A stretch of DNA of 64,000 bases, taken from NCBI RefSeq assembly GCF_042675645.1, contig NZ_JBHTJH010000004.1, positions 620,001 to 684,000 on the forward strand, read 5' to 3'. This DNA is from Sungkyunkwania multivorans (GTDB taxonomy: Bacteria; Bacteroidota; Bacteroidia; Flavobacteriales; Flavobacteriaceae). Made by a program: the position numbers and the translations under genes. The notes below the pieces were generated by a model. The model ran no database searches. It was not told the DNA's origin and saw only the letters and a program-made list of their open reading frames with translations. Each line of letters begins with the position of its first letter. Position 1 is the first letter of the stretch. Of this stretch, positions 24,301-33,862 are shown piece by piece.

Positions 24301-27062
24301 TCGATAAAGTTGGACGCTCGCGCTATTCTCCAATGAAAATTAAGATAGTCGGCCATATTCTGAACCGTTTCATCTATGGTCGCTCCGATTGGAACGAGCG
24401 GTTGAAAACGCTTGGTCTTACCAAGCACAAGATTGTTTCTAACCGGCTCTTTTGTAAAACCAAATTCAGTATTCACACTACGGTCCCAAAGTTGAATCGT
24501 GGCAATGTCGCCAGATACAGATGCTGTTTTTGGCGTTGGTTGTTCTTTGAAAGGAATGGTTAGGGATACTGGTCTAAAGTTTTCGATATCACTATCCACG
24601 TCGGTAATATAGACCATGACGAAGGTTTCTCCGGGTCCAGCACCCGCCTTGTGTTCCAAAGCATTATTGTCTTCAACAAAATTCTGAAGTTTGATCTTAT
24701 CTAAAATACGTTGCTTGCGTTCCTCGATCTGTACCAAAAGAATCTCTAATTTCTTGCCCGAACAGCACACGGTGGATAACTGATTGATCAAAAGTCCTAG
24801 GATATCTTTTAAAGTATCGTCGATCTCTGCGGTTTGATATGTTGCCTTTAAACGTTTTACGGTGGCGCAAAGGCTTTTCTGTGTTTCGGTGTATAACTTG
24901 ATACTGCCGCTAATGACCTGATTTAAGCGGGTAGGGGCCCTTTCTACAAGCCCATAGCTATCGACCAAAACTTTGACGATTCCGTCGAGAATAAGATCTT
25001 TCGCCTTAGGATTTTCGTCCCATACGGTTTCATCGACTGATTCGTTAATGCGATCTTTCGCTTTCTTATAAAGTTCTATCGCATTATCATCTTTGTTATC
25101 TTCGATGGTCTCTTTTAAAAGAAGACCAAGGGTTCCTTCTTTCTTATCTAGATTGTCTAGAACTACATTTTTCTTCGATTCCTGATAATATTGTTTAGCC
25201 GATGGTTCGCCACTACGAATACCCAAATTCTCTGTTTTGGTATCTGAAATCGCCATCTTATCGAATGCCACCCGCGCGATGCCAGTTTCCTTCGTTTTAA
25301 AGCGTATGGGACCATCGGTTTGACCTTTGATCTTTTTAACGCGAACAATTCCACTGAGATAATCTTGCTTCTTGTCATTTCTTCCAACCTCTTCTAAGCT
25401 AAAGCCAGAAAAGAAATCGGTGATCTCTTCGAGTGTACAATTCTGTTCGGTGGTCCACGCTTCGAGTAGTACTTGCAAGTCCTCGAACTCGCAACGATAA
25501 TCTTCTAATTCGATATTTTGTAAGCTGGCATCGATAGAAAGCAGTTTGATATCAAAATTGAGACCGTACTTTCTCTTGATCGCTTTTAGTTTCTCTAGTG
25601 CCTCGTTATAAAGTTTTCCCTGGACTCCTTCGATCCTAAAGAAATCTTTGTCCATATGATCGTAGGCCAACGGATTGGCGATATGGTTATCGACTCCTTC
25701 CTTTTGAAAATGATATCCAAGATTATTACTTTCCTTGAAGTTTTTGGTCTTTTCGTAGTTCCAATTCTTCAAGAAATTATCCTTGGCATCATAATAAAAT
25801 GGGACGGCCTTATCACCAAGCACGGAGAGGGCTTTAGAGGGAGTCACCCGTATCTCATCCCCTTTGTTGGCGGTCTTGTAGGAGATGACGATGCTTTCCA
25901 CTCTTTCAAACAATAGTTGAAGCTTTTTCAGGTTATCATCCTCATGTCCAATGATCGGCGATTTATAGAATTTATGTCGTAAGGTTTCGAAGTCTTTGGT
26001 CTCATCGATCTTTCCAAGCATGAGATGTTTGGGAAAAGATCCGATACCGGGACAGCATTCCACATTGATACATTGCAGTAATGCTTTCATTTCATTGTAG
26101 GTATCTGCCAAGTCCTTTAGCAGATCGTAGCGATATTGGAAGTCTGGAAGAACGGCCGTATCACTAAAATTAAAAAGCTGTTCTATTTTGGCTTTTAAGG
26201 AAACCTTACCAAACTTTTCTAGAATTTTGTCAATCCCGTCGCTTAAATTGGCAATGGTATCATTGGCATTGATAGCTCCGTGATAGGCTGTTTTTAGATT
26301 GTCAAAAGTGGCTGTATTGGCGGTATCCAGAACAACACGCTTTACAAAGACCTCTGGCAGATCAATGTGAAATTCTTGCAATTGGTGTTTTTTAAAGACC
26401 TTGTCTTGTGCTGCTATCGTCTCGGCCAAACTTGTGGGAACAAGCAATAGCTTGGTATTCGCTATCTGTGGGATACCTTGGTCATCACAGCTAAGGCCTT
26501 TACAGAGGTCACCTTCCTCCGCATAGCATTCCAAATAAATAAATACCACATAATTCTTTAGATCCCCGGCCTCCGAAATTTCCGAGAAACCATCATCTTC
26601 GATAGTGATCTGATACCCGTCATAATCATTCTTGTCAGCCAATTCTAAAATCTGTATCGGTGACCCTTCACCGGTATCAAATGCAGGATAGTTGGCCTTT
26701 CCATTGTCAAAGACCTTAAAATGGGTAAAGACTTTCTTATCAAAGTTTATTTTTCGCTGTAGCCTCTTTTGTTTGAGAACGTCTGTCGTTTCTTCTGAAT
26801 TTTCAGGCAGTCGATTTTGCAGCATTAGCAGATCACCGTCTGTAGTCACCCCATAACCCTGATTCACGGTGATGACGTTGGTGTTGATATTCAGCTCAAA
26901 ATCGAGACCACAAACGATTCCCACACCGCTGAGTGCGATTCGGGAGAGTCGATCCTGATCATCGAAATAATCCAAGAATTCGTTAAGTTGATCTTTGGTC
27001 AATACTTGATTGTCTATGAATCTACTGTATTGCGTGGCTATGGTTGACAGTTTTGTGCTCAT
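21336..27062 (-). CDS. Giant eCIS protein with four tandem Ig/PKD-like units (tail-fibre position)
   Basis: The protein is 1908 aa. The N-terminal 1000 residues are conserved-looking and mostly helical, beginning with YSRFIDNQVLTKDQLNEFLDYFDDQDRLSRIALSG, with a CCPG motif near 345 and a further CC near 765. Residues about 1010-1720 hold four repeats of about 175 residues. Each pairs a Cys-containing strand module (ETVCLDGEPVPIPFTISP, ESEICFDEQTEVAYTISP, QSEICLGEVNSIGYTVVP and a diverged copy) with a PKD-like fold (YTWDLGDG, YAWNFNSG, YEYQWFVDD, YNFRWVRT). The C-terminal 180 residues are helical. There is no signal peptide, as expected for particle parts assembled in the cytoplasm. Its place between the Afp12-like and tape-measure genes is that of the Afp13 fibre. 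A receptor-binding or surface role is inference. Confidence 0.75.
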   Translation of the reverse strand: MSTKLSTIATQYSRFIDNQVLTKDQLNEFLDYFDDQDRLSRIALSGVGIVCGLDFELNINTNVITVNQGYGVTTDGDLLMLQNRLPENSEETTDVLKQKRLQRKINFDKKVFTHFKVFDNGKANYPAFDTGEGSPIQILELADKNDYDGYQITIEDDGFSEISEAGDLKNYVVFIYLECYAEEGDLCKGLSCDDQGIPQIANTKLLLVPTSLAETIAAQDKVFKKHQLQEFHIDLPEVFVKRVVLDTANTATFDNLKTAYHGAINANDTIANLSDGIDKILEKFGKVSLKAKIEQLFNFSDTAVLPDFQYRYDLLKDLADTYNEMKALLQCINVECCPGIGSFPKHLMLGKIDETKDFETLRHKFYKSPIIGHEDDNLKKLQLLFERVESIVISYKTANKGDEIRVTPSKALSVLGDKAVPFYYDAKDNFLKNWNYEKTKNFKESNNLGYHFQKEGVDNHIANPLAYDHMDKDFFRIEGVQGKLYNEALEKLKAIKRKYGLNFDIKLLSIDASLQNIELEDYRCEFEDLQVLLEAWTTEQNCTLEEITDFFSGFSLEEVGRNDKKQDYLSGIVRVKKIKGQTDGPIRFKTKETGIARVAFDKMAISDTKTENLGIRSGEPSAKQYYQESKKNVVLDNLDKKEGTLGLLLKETIEDNKDDNAIELYKKAKDRINESVDETVWDENPKAKDLILDGIVKVLVDSYGLVERAPTRLNQVISGSIKLYTETQKSLCATVKRLKATYQTAEIDDTLKDILGLLINQLSTVCCSGKKLEILLVQIEERKQRILDKIKLQNFVEDNNALEHKAGAGPGETFVMVYITDVDSDIENFRPVSLTIPFKEQPTPKTASVSGDIATIQLWDRSVNTEFGFTKEPVRNNLVLGKTKRFQPLVPIGATIDETVQNMADYLNFHWRIARASNFIEAKMIRGRGLRITIKDRSVPKNAYYFSLNDNQKNGFGFDFVRPIKRKNRLYFPENEVIETNVVEKNTVIADFTLPYICCSDCEPINFIIPEPPVFLSIPETVCLDGEPVPIPFTISPEDGTVEALPSAAQAAIVIDADGKPQFDPSLLDENLYGERITFTVNGKETSANITVFRISDVQVAIDDINYNEDKTTAQVIFQLSSDHLEDITTYTWDLGDGRTLQNAPDTNDQVVFEYDLPIGETNEVFPSLEVSNGFCTHTIEVPAIPFEEQDVSFEIVDELCIDPSGENSIETIEFTVTPANKTVTLADPTINGIDIEDSTVVITKSDFGHYNQPIEFEVDGEMVEATLTLRERPVNATIIADPVAATALPGQEVSFSFSVGGLRNPSDNISYAWNFNSGEATAEIAEPEFNFTVPDGADGFVTFEVVLTVDEGICAPVRVVTEIRIDITEITFEISESEICFDEQTEVAYTISPVSLVPTTETTGITVIGAGIATPVIRFEESFSNFNQAIAFEVEGVIRTITVRKKPEDIGITFDEPGNVFPGGTTNLQFNITGINEDEVSNYEYQWFVDDVLVVGATTHDPRLALTTDLDDSDSRTFQVRASVLGSPCEAVAIPAVPVTISITPFSFTIDQSEICLGEVNSIGYTVVPNTLLPSTTTPGIVFNRTNPSAPTIVFSTGFNTFDQPINITAGGITRSITARRLPPGADFDPPANTTVNAGTNITRTFSVTGVASGVDDHYNFRWVRTNPDGSQAIRNGLSVTIPFSIPAGAAGIIRFPVRLEISGTPCESPRTIEKLVTFNIQVIEEPATCEELRFDQIKVDRENLVREDDITVFLANEVTLPTRQRYDDVIGLETEFMTGNLNDNLPEFLAVLFEQTSMILLQQEPSSGEYAIAAKYFEAQIRLLINILHCQSDDILIEQLSDGGVLFDFLEALKSHLKDLQARAQVSGVNYDPDRSIQAFLAACIEAGLPSPSLENLINEIIALLP

Positions 27063-29800
27063 TGTTCGGTATTTTTTGTATTGTTATTTCCAAGGTTGGT
27101 TTGTCCTAGTATCATCTTTCCTTTGAGCGAATCACTTTCATCATCACAATCCAACAATCTGCCAGTAGGATAGATGGAGTTAAGTTTGCTCATCGCATCG
27201 ATAAGATTGCTGAGTGCTGCTTTTGGCTGTTCATCTTCTTGAGACTTCTGCTCCAAGAATGCCTTATACGCTTTTTCAAAGCATAGCAAGTCGTTCTGGT
27301 CGTCTGGTACACTACCTTTTCGTTCGCCAACCCAGCATATCTTGGCCAAAACGTGTGCCGGTAGTTCTTTTCTTATCAGATCCTCGAGATAGTTCCTAAA
27401 ATCAAAATCTTGAAATCTAAAGGTATATCCCGGTAACACGATGCTGACCATATAGGAGTAAAGGTCCAAAGGGATATCTCCGTTACAATTCTCATCGCAG
27501 ATGGGAAGAAAGCGTTTCAAGAGTGTTTCTGCTCCTGTGTACGGAACATTATCTGGTCGCAATAGTATATGTTCCACCAAAAAGATGCCCTCCTCGGTGA
27601 ATTCGAATTTCATAAAGTGGATCAATTCTAAAATGGCGTCCTTTACTTCTTCTAGGGTGTCATAGTAGACAAATTGTTTTGCAATGATGTAATCCTTGGT
27701 GTCTGGATCTGCCAGTGGATTGATCACATCAAATGACCATCTACCCGAGTCTGCCTGATGTAAGTGTATATTTTTGATGGTGGTTTCTCCACTCAATCCT
27801 TCCATCAACTGTTCTTCTATGGCTCTCTCGCTCGTCTGAATGACCTGTAGGGCGGCGAAGTTAAGTTCTGTTTCTGCAGCATCGACGCTGGTATATTCTT
27901 CCGTGCCAGAAAGCATGATCTTTCCATTGGCATTATGTATACGCCAACGAAATACGTCTTCTCCATCCGAGTTCACCAATTCGTAAATGTCAATGAAGGA
28001 ATTGGAGAGATTTCTACGATGGTAGTTTTTCATTCCTATTAGTCGGGCGATACGGCGTTGCCAGCCCGATATGTTGTCGGTGTCCCACATATCGATCAGT
28101 GGTGCCTTGTAATTGAAACCATGACCACGGGATCTACTTAGCTCACGATAATCTTCCAAGAACTTTTCCTTGTTCTGAAGGACTATTTCCTCCGAAGCAT
28201 CACCATAGAGGGTCTTCATCAAAAAGCTATATTCGCCAAAGTATTCTGCGAAACGCGCCAAAAGATGGTCAAGCAATTCATTTCTACGTTCTATATTATT
28301 GTCGAATTGGTCAAAAAGGAGTTCGGTCAATGCCTCGTCATCCTCTTTTGGATAATAGGCGACCAGATCATCAAAACCTTTGATGCCTTTTACGGCTTGG
28401 GTGAAATAGGTCTTCGTCTCAACACCTGTAACTGATAATAGGTCCTTTACCTTGCTAAGGTGTTTGAAGTACGTAGCCAAAACCTTATCAAAAAACAGCA
28501 GGTACCCTTTGAGCTGCTTGGCCTGTGCCTTTCTTGCCGTGGAGGATCTGCTAGAAAGGCCTTCTTGTCCAATACCATAAACATCTGGAAAATCATTTTG
28601 TATGGTCAAATAATTCTCTGAGGCGGTGAAGCTTCCGGAAGGCACCTGTAACGTGAGGTCGCTTTTTGCCAATGACTGCGCTTGTTTTGCATCTTCCTTT
28701 AGCTGTCGTAAGTATTCTTTAGATTTTTCTTCATTAAGATTCAAAGGCAGCACCCCTTTGGCGTAGCTTAACTTACTGGTTTTACAGAGTACTGGTTTCT
28801 TATCTGGATCTATGCAGATAAGCCATTTGTTCGGCACTGGTATATCGGTATCGCAAAAACCGATAGCGATATCTCTGATGAGAAGCACTCCTTCGATATT
28901 CATTATAAGTTTCATGATGTCCGATAGACGGACCTCTCGACGTAATTCTGCGGCTTTTAGTTCTTCGGTATCGATAAAACCATTTACCAAGATAGGGCCG
29001 TCAAAAATTTGGTCGGTAGTGTACCCTTTGTCGAGCATTTGGCTTATGCTATAAAATTGAAGGGAAGGTGAGAAATACTGCTCAATGGCATACTTGATCT
29101 TGGCGTCTATCAATTCCTCATCCGCCTCGGGAGCCACTTCGATCTCCGCACAGACTGAAACTCCTTGCGTTTGTACGTCGGTAATATCCTCTAGATCCTC
29201 GCATAAGTTTCGATTTCTATGAAAACTAGCTCTGATGTCTTTGTTGATTCGATCTTTTTCCACGATGATCGCTGCTTCAGTGAGTCCTTCTTCAAATTCA
29301 TCGTATTCTACAAAGAGGTCGTAGAGTCCATTATAGCTGTAACTCTTTATGAATTGCCCTAGTACCTTACCCTCAAAATCGGATTTGTTATAGGATTGTT
29401 CATGATCCTTACAATTGACCCATACCTTCTGCTCGTGTTTGCGTAACCAACAGTTTTTTACGCCATCGATATCGATGAAGAGTTTTCGGTAATCGAGCTC
29501 GTTCACTGGTTTACTAGGGAAAATGTCTGCTGCTTTATAGAACTGGTCTTGAAGAACCCCTATTTCGGGTGCAAGAAGATCTTCAGTTGGCAGATCGATA
29601 CGCATCCCTAGATCGGTAATGGCGTAGCATAGCATTTCCAGCATCGTAATTCCTGGATCGTGACTATTGTAATCTGTCCATAGTTTTCCTCCTAATTGTT
29701 CGATGTATGAAATTCCGGTACTTCGTAGAAAGTCATAGTCGAGATCATCTTTTGTAGCGACATCCTTTGGAATGCTTATATGTTTAATTATACTTGACAT
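27059..29800 (-). CDS. eCIS baseplate wedge protein (Afp12-like)
   Basis: The protein has 913 aa from ATG 29800 (MSSIIKHISIPKD). A longer frame begins with a TTG at 29833, which would overlap the upstream gene by 46 nt and is less likely. The N-terminal block GISYIEQLGGKLWTDYNSHDPGITMLEMLCYAITDLGMR is the hallmark of the large baseplate proteins of Afp-type systems (Trp-Thr-Asp-Tyr-Asn followed by HDPGIT). The remainder is a long helical and strand mix without named domains. The stop overlaps the start of the fibre-like gene by 4 nt, indicating translational coupling. Known family role: outer part of the baseplate wedge surrounding the spike. Confidence 0.85.
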   Translation of the reverse strand: MSSIIKHISIPKDVATKDDLDYDFLRSTGISYIEQLGGKLWTDYNSHDPGITMLEMLCYAITDLGMRIDLPTEDLLAPEIGVLQDQFYKAADIFPSKPVNELDYRKLFIDIDGVKNCWLRKHEQKVWVNCKDHEQSYNKSDFEGKVLGQFIKSYSYNGLYDLFVEYDEFEEGLTEAAIIVEKDRINKDIRASFHRNRNLCEDLEDITDVQTQGVSVCAEIEVAPEADEELIDAKIKYAIEQYFSPSLQFYSISQMLDKGYTTDQIFDGPILVNGFIDTEELKAAELRREVRLSDIMKLIMNIEGVLLIRDIAIGFCDTDIPVPNKWLICIDPDKKPVLCKTSKLSYAKGVLPLNLNEEKSKEYLRQLKEDAKQAQSLAKSDLTLQVPSGSFTASENYLTIQNDFPDVYGIGQEGLSSRSSTARKAQAKQLKGYLLFFDKVLATYFKHLSKVKDLLSVTGVETKTYFTQAVKGIKGFDDLVAYYPKEDDEALTELLFDQFDNNIERRNELLDHLLARFAEYFGEYSFLMKTLYGDASEEIVLQNKEKFLEDYRELSRSRGHGFNYKAPLIDMWDTDNISGWQRRIARLIGMKNYHRRNLSNSFIDIYELVNSDGEDVFRWRIHNANGKIMLSGTEEYTSVDAAETELNFAALQVIQTSERAIEEQLMEGLSGETTIKNIHLHQADSGRWSFDVINPLADPDTKDYIIAKQFVYYDTLEEVKDAILELIHFMKFEFTEEGIFLVEHILLRPDNVPYTGAETLLKRFLPICDENCNGDIPLDLYSYMVSIVLPGYTFRFQDFDFRNYLEDLIRKELPAHVLAKICWVGERKGSVPDDQNDLLCFEKAYKAFLEQKSQEDEQPKAALSNLIDAMSKLNSIYPTGRLLDCDDESDSLKGKMILGQTNLGNNNTKNTEQ

Positions 29801-32800
29801 GGGTTTGTTTCTATTGGTTTTTCTCCTTTGCAATTGCTGGTAACGGTAGAGACATTATGTTCTTTAGAGCTTACAAGAATAGATTTTGGATTGGATGGAG
29901 TGATACTGTTAAGATTTTTTTGAACGATCTCTTCTTCATCTTTCTTGATGATCTTGTTCATGACCACTTCTTGTATGTAATCCACGTAGTGCAGTTTTTC
30001 CAGATAGTCGATCAAGACACTTTTGTGAAGCGTACGTCCAAAGTTTACCTTCTTGGTATCATCGTATGCCCATGGCGACAAGAATCTCTTTATATCCTCT
30101 TTCAGCTCTTTGGTATAGAAGCTGTCGTCAAATCCTTCATAGAAAGAAACCTCGAGTTCTATTTGCACTTCCTCATAATTTGGGTCGATCACCTCAGCAG
30201 TGACCAATTTGGTATTCAGACTATTAACGTAATTGGTGACGGCATTTTTTGTCGCTTTGCTCACTCTCGGCTGATGGATGTCAAATACATTCTTATCTAC
30301 CGTATCTGGTACCACGATAATGGTCACATTTCCTGGTGACAAAAAGTTGTTTCCTTTAGAATGATTCAAGCACTTTACCTTATAGATATCTGGAAATTGC
30401 TGAAGGATCAAATGTTCATAGTCCCATTGATTGACCGCCCGATTCTTATGACGTAGTCGTTCGCTGATTCTTCGATAGTAGTCAGCGTCCGATTCTTCGG
30501 CAGCACCATCAAAGGAAACATAAGGTTGTTCCAGCGATTTTATCTGGGGAATTCGAGTGATGAGTTTTTTTATGGTCTTTGCAGGAAGGCCATTTTCCAA
30601 ATGATCTAAGGTATTGCCATTATTGATGAAGGTGGATTCGACCACCTGGGCATGAATATCTATGAGTTTGCTTACTGCATCATAGCCCCTATGCATTTTA
30701 GCTCTGACCCAGATATATCCTTCGGGCAGCAATGTGTTGGTGTTGGTCGCTTCTCTGGGTATGGCAAATTTCACGATCCCTGACCTTAGAAAGTTATCAA
30801 TGCTGTTGTTCAGAAGATCGTTGGAGACGTCCTTCCACTTATCGTCACATAGGATGGCCCATTCGATCTTCTCATTGAGTTCAAAACTCTTCGTCAATGG
30901 ATTTTCACTTCCTTCCAATGCCTGAAACAAAAGTGCTACATTTTGAAGTGGTTTCGCATCTTTTAACCCGATGAGCAAATTTCCACCGTGGCAATACTCT
31001 GGTACCAGTGTAGCATTGATCGGGGCAACTTCGAACTTGTCTATAATGCCCTTTTGAAATCTACTGACCTTGAGGTAGTTGTGTTCTTCGGCTTGTCCGA
31101 AGGGATGTTCGTGAAATAATCGAACCCTTTCATTTTTATAGGCCTCCTCAGTATTTCCAGCTTGCAGAACTACGTCTTCATCAAGCGGAAGATTCTGCTG
31201 TTGAAAGGTGGTGTTCTCGGAAGCGCTATAGGATATCGTAATATTTTCTGCTAGCGGGGTGTATGGTTCATTAGGGATCACCTCATACGAATCATTTGAA
31301 ATAGACACTGCGTATAATCTCGGAAACAATGAATGCAAGAACGATTGTTGAAGTGTTAGCTTGACACCTGTGACATCACCAAAGCTAATAGGAGGGTTTA
31401 CGCTTGGTTTTTGAATGTTCAACGAAAATTTGGACGCATCTGCTGCTACATTGGAAAACAGATTGGTCTCTGTTTCATGTTTCCATTCTTCCTTGTCTCT
31501 TATAGTTGCCTTGATCTTAAAATATTGATCATTATCAACAATATCTGTCAAGGTCATTTTTGTCGGTGGAGTTGTAGAGGCATCGACGATAAGGCTTTTG
31601 GGAATTTCATTCAGAAACTCTTTCTTATATGCCTTATACCAATCGCTAAATGAGTCAGGCCTATCTTTCCAATCAAAATTAATGGTGAAGCTATTCCACG
31701 CTTTGCTGAAAGCCTCAGGATAATTTACATAGAAATTACTTCCCTCTATGGGTTGTGCAGTGAATGGAAAGAAAGGCTTTTGTGATTTAAGTGTACTGTT
31801 ATCGTTTTCGATCAGTACCTCGGCAGCTTCGGATACATTGACATCTATTTGAATGCTCTTTACGGTCTGTTTTGCCAGATGACGGTACAGGTCGTGCCCA
31901 GCTTCCTTATGCTGATCGATCACAAAACGCAATAGGGGAAACGAGGTATTATATTTTTCAAGTAAAAGTTCGGCATTATAGGCGACCAATGCCTCTTCGT
32001 CCTTTGGTAGTTGTAAGGCCAGTTTCAAGGCGGATGCCTCTAGCTGGCTAACATAAGTTGAACCGCCAACCGAAATAGTTTCCTTCAACGCTAAGGTTCG
32101 TATCCAATCTTCGGCACCGCTACCTTCGACCTTCATGACTTGTGCTGGGTTGACCAACTTCGCAAGATCAGCGGCTGTGGTAATATCTTCGAACGTAATG
32201 ACGATTTGGATACTTCTAAGTCCTTCACTAAGTTGCAACATAGGTGATGCAATGGTAAAGCCTACCTTTGCCTTTGGAAGCTCGGTAAATTCTTTCGGGC
32301 TGTTAATATAACCAAATGGCCACCAGTAGGGTGATGTTTCCGGCAGTGGTTCTGCTATACCATCTGAGGTCTTTGGGTCAAAGCTATTATAGAAGGTCTT
32401 GGTCGTATGGTCGTTGTAAATGGTGCGCAGTGCGCCAACACTTGCCTTATTGACCACGAGGTCTTCATCGGTTTCATATATCCTAGGATTTCCATCGGTA
32501 TCCTCTCCCGCGTTCAATTTGGTCTTTGCCTTTATCAGTTCTTCTGTACTTTTCTTTGCGAGTTCGAATAGAATGTGAACCGTATCTTCTTTTGCAGGCG
32601 TTTTGGAGACTTGAAGAATCTCCTTGTAGTAAAAGTCGAGGTGTCTCTTGGTCAGGTCATTGAATCGCTCCTTAGATTCGTTCAGTAAATTAAGAAAGCA
32701 TAGGAACAATGTCAAATGAGGCGTAATGCTAGCGACCAGTTCCAATTCTTCTATTTTACTGGCAACACGTTGTTTTAGTGCTATATATTCTTTAGATGTT

Positions 32801-33051
32801 CTAAACGGGATCTCTGTAAGTTCTTCTTTGGTGATATTGAAGAATTCCTGCCAGTTATTAGAGGCATTGGTGTCGTCTGATACATCGAAGTAGTTTACCT
32901 GTTTTGCAAAATGAAAGGCGAACAACACCCAATCCTCGACTTCGAAGTCCATCAATTCAAAATTGGCGGGATCTAGAGCTTCTACAAAACGCTGTACCTG
33001 ATCGCTGCCATTCCTATATAGTGTATTTTCTATGTTCTTTAGTGTACTCAT
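29788..33051 (-). CDS. eCIS baseplate wedge protein, gpJ/gp6-like (Afp11-like)
   Basis: The protein has 1087 aa from ATG 33051 (MSTLKNIENTLY). The four extra codons upstream begin with GTG at 33063. The C-terminal region carries the baseplate J signature: a helix with DADYYRRISERLRHKNRAVN, WDYEHLILQQFPDIYKVKCLN and the strand block NVTIIVVP. The final 150 residues (YVNSLNTKLVTAEVIDPNYEEVQIELEVSF) match the family end. It lies 15 nt after the gp25-like gene and overlaps the Afp12-like gene. Afp11-type proteins form the inner baseplate wedge that links spike and sheath. Confidence 0.88.
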   Translation of the reverse strand: MSTLKNIENTLYRNGSDQVQRFVEALDPANFELMDFEVEDWVLFAFHFAKQVNYFDVSDDTNASNNWQEFFNITKEELTEIPFRTSKEYIALKQRVASKIEELELVASITPHLTLFLCFLNLLNESKERFNDLTKRHLDFYYKEILQVSKTPAKEDTVHILFELAKKSTEELIKAKTKLNAGEDTDGNPRIYETDEDLVVNKASVGALRTIYNDHTTKTFYNSFDPKTSDGIAEPLPETSPYWWPFGYINSPKEFTELPKAKVGFTIASPMLQLSEGLRSIQIVITFEDITTAADLAKLVNPAQVMKVEGSGAEDWIRTLALKETISVGGSTYVSQLEASALKLALQLPKDEEALVAYNAELLLEKYNTSFPLLRFVIDQHKEAGHDLYRHLAKQTVKSIQIDVNVSEAAEVLIENDNSTLKSQKPFFPFTAQPIEGSNFYVNYPEAFSKAWNSFTINFDWKDRPDSFSDWYKAYKKEFLNEIPKSLIVDASTTPPTKMTLTDIVDNDQYFKIKATIRDKEEWKHETETNLFSNVAADASKFSLNIQKPSVNPPISFGDVTGVKLTLQQSFLHSLFPRLYAVSISNDSYEVIPNEPYTPLAENITISYSASENTTFQQQNLPLDEDVVLQAGNTEEAYKNERVRLFHEHPFGQAEEHNYLKVSRFQKGIIDKFEVAPINATLVPEYCHGGNLLIGLKDAKPLQNVALLFQALEGSENPLTKSFELNEKIEWAILCDDKWKDVSNDLLNNSIDNFLRSGIVKFAIPREATNTNTLLPEGYIWVRAKMHRGYDAVSKLIDIHAQVVESTFINNGNTLDHLENGLPAKTIKKLITRIPQIKSLEQPYVSFDGAAEESDADYYRRISERLRHKNRAVNQWDYEHLILQQFPDIYKVKCLNHSKGNNFLSPGNVTIIVVPDTVDKNVFDIHQPRVSKATKNAVTNYVNSLNTKLVTAEVIDPNYEEVQIELEVSFYEGFDDSFYTKELKEDIKRFLSPWAYDDTKKVNFGRTLHKSVLIDYLEKLHYVDYIQEVVMNKIIKKDEEEIVQKNLNSITPSNPKSILVSSKEHNVSTVTSNCKGEKPIETNPCQV

Positions 33052-33066
33052 GGTTGGTTTCACTTT

Positions 33067-33474
33067 TTACAGGTCGGTTCCTTCTTCTTTATAGAAAGGA
33101 AATACCATATTTCTACGCGAGTTGGTAGCACGTACCCTATAGTCGATCTCCACTAGAACAATGCCTTCAAGCGGATCTGATTCTGAGATGTCGATGCGTT
33201 CCACATCGATCCGTGGTTCATGGTATAGGATGGCGGTCTTGATAAGTTCGGTGATATAGGTGATGAGCGTACGATTCAGTGCTTCGAACAGCAACTCTTC
33301 TAAATTGCATCCATAGTCGGGAAGCATCACGCGTTCTCGTAGTCTTGTGGACAATAGTATATGAAGACTGCTGTCAATATCCTCTTCGGCAGAGATCATT
33401 TTTACCTTGTTCAAGGTATTGCTGAATTCTGGCGGAAATCCCCAGCCTGTTCCTAAAAATGCATTCTTCTCCAT
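33067..33474 (-). CDS. gp25-like baseplate wedge protein (GPW/gp25 family, Afp9-like)
   Basis: The protein is 135 aa, a typical gp25 length. The family pattern is clear: FLGTGWGFPPEF at the start, SLHILLSTRLRERVMLPDYGCNLEELLFE in the middle with the E-R and G-x-x-L/F elements, and a C-terminal strand block VLVEIDYRVRATNSRRNMVFPFY. gp25 proteins start sheath assembly at the baseplate in all contractile systems. It lies 33 nt downstream of the PAAR gene and 15 nt upstream of the Afp11-like gene. Confidence 0.92.
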   Translation of the reverse strand: MEKNAFLGTGWGFPPEFSNTLNKVKMISAEEDIDSSLHILLSTRLRERVMLPDYGCNLEELLFEALNRTLITYITELIKTAILYHEPRIDVERIDISESDPLEGIVLVEIDYRVRATNSRRNMVFPFYKEEGTDL

Positions 33475-33507
33475 TTTTGGTAATTGGTTTCTATTGGTTA
33501 ATACTGT

Positions 33508-33801
33508 TTATCCTATGAGCACTGTAAACTCTCCAAGAACGATGGTCCCTCCATGGGCAGTGCTGTCTCCCATCCTTGCTGCGGGCATTCCGCCGATCAT
33601 CACCGTTCCCGATCCTGCAATGATCGTATCGGGTGGCCCAGTACATGTCGCCATGTCTCCAACCCTTGCCGCTGGCATTCCACCAATGAGTACTGTGGGT
33701 TCTCCAGCGGGGAGGATAGGCCCTCCCACATGTGGTATTCCTGGTGGTGTTACCATTGGACAAACGTGCATGTCGGTTATTCTTGCGGCTGGTGCTCCCA
33801 T
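33508..33801 (-). CDS. PAAR-domain spike tip protein (Afp10-like)
   Basis: The protein is 97 aa and consists of one PAAR domain: MGAPAARITDMHVCP, then the repeats GGMPAARVGDMATC and GGMPAARMGDS, and a closing GGTIVLGEFTVLIG. The His and Cys residues (H12, C14, a later Cys and the His of STAHGG) are positioned as zinc ligands, as in known PAAR tips. PAAR proteins sharpen the VgrG-like spike. It lies between the spike gene (61-nt gap) and the gp25-like gene. No cargo domain is fused. Confidence 0.93.
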   Translation of the reverse strand: MGAPAARITDMHVCPMVTPPGIPHVGGPILPAGEPTVLIGGMPAARVGDMATCTGPPDTIIAGSGTVMIGGMPAARMGDSTAHGGTIVLGEFTVLIG

Positions 33802-33862
33802 TGTCTGTTTTTTATAATTAATTATCCATGGACCATTTTGTGCTTATCACGATGTTGGTCTT

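Noticed and set aside
29801..29833. Longer start for the Afp12-like protein
   Set aside because: The extension begins with TTG, overlaps the upstream gene by 46 nt and is basic and unlike the family. The ATG at 29800 is better.
33491..33763. Minus-strand 90-aa frame overlapping the PAAR gene
   Set aside because: It is a shifted-frame shadow of the PAAR coding sequence, Arg/His/Trp-rich and without family features.
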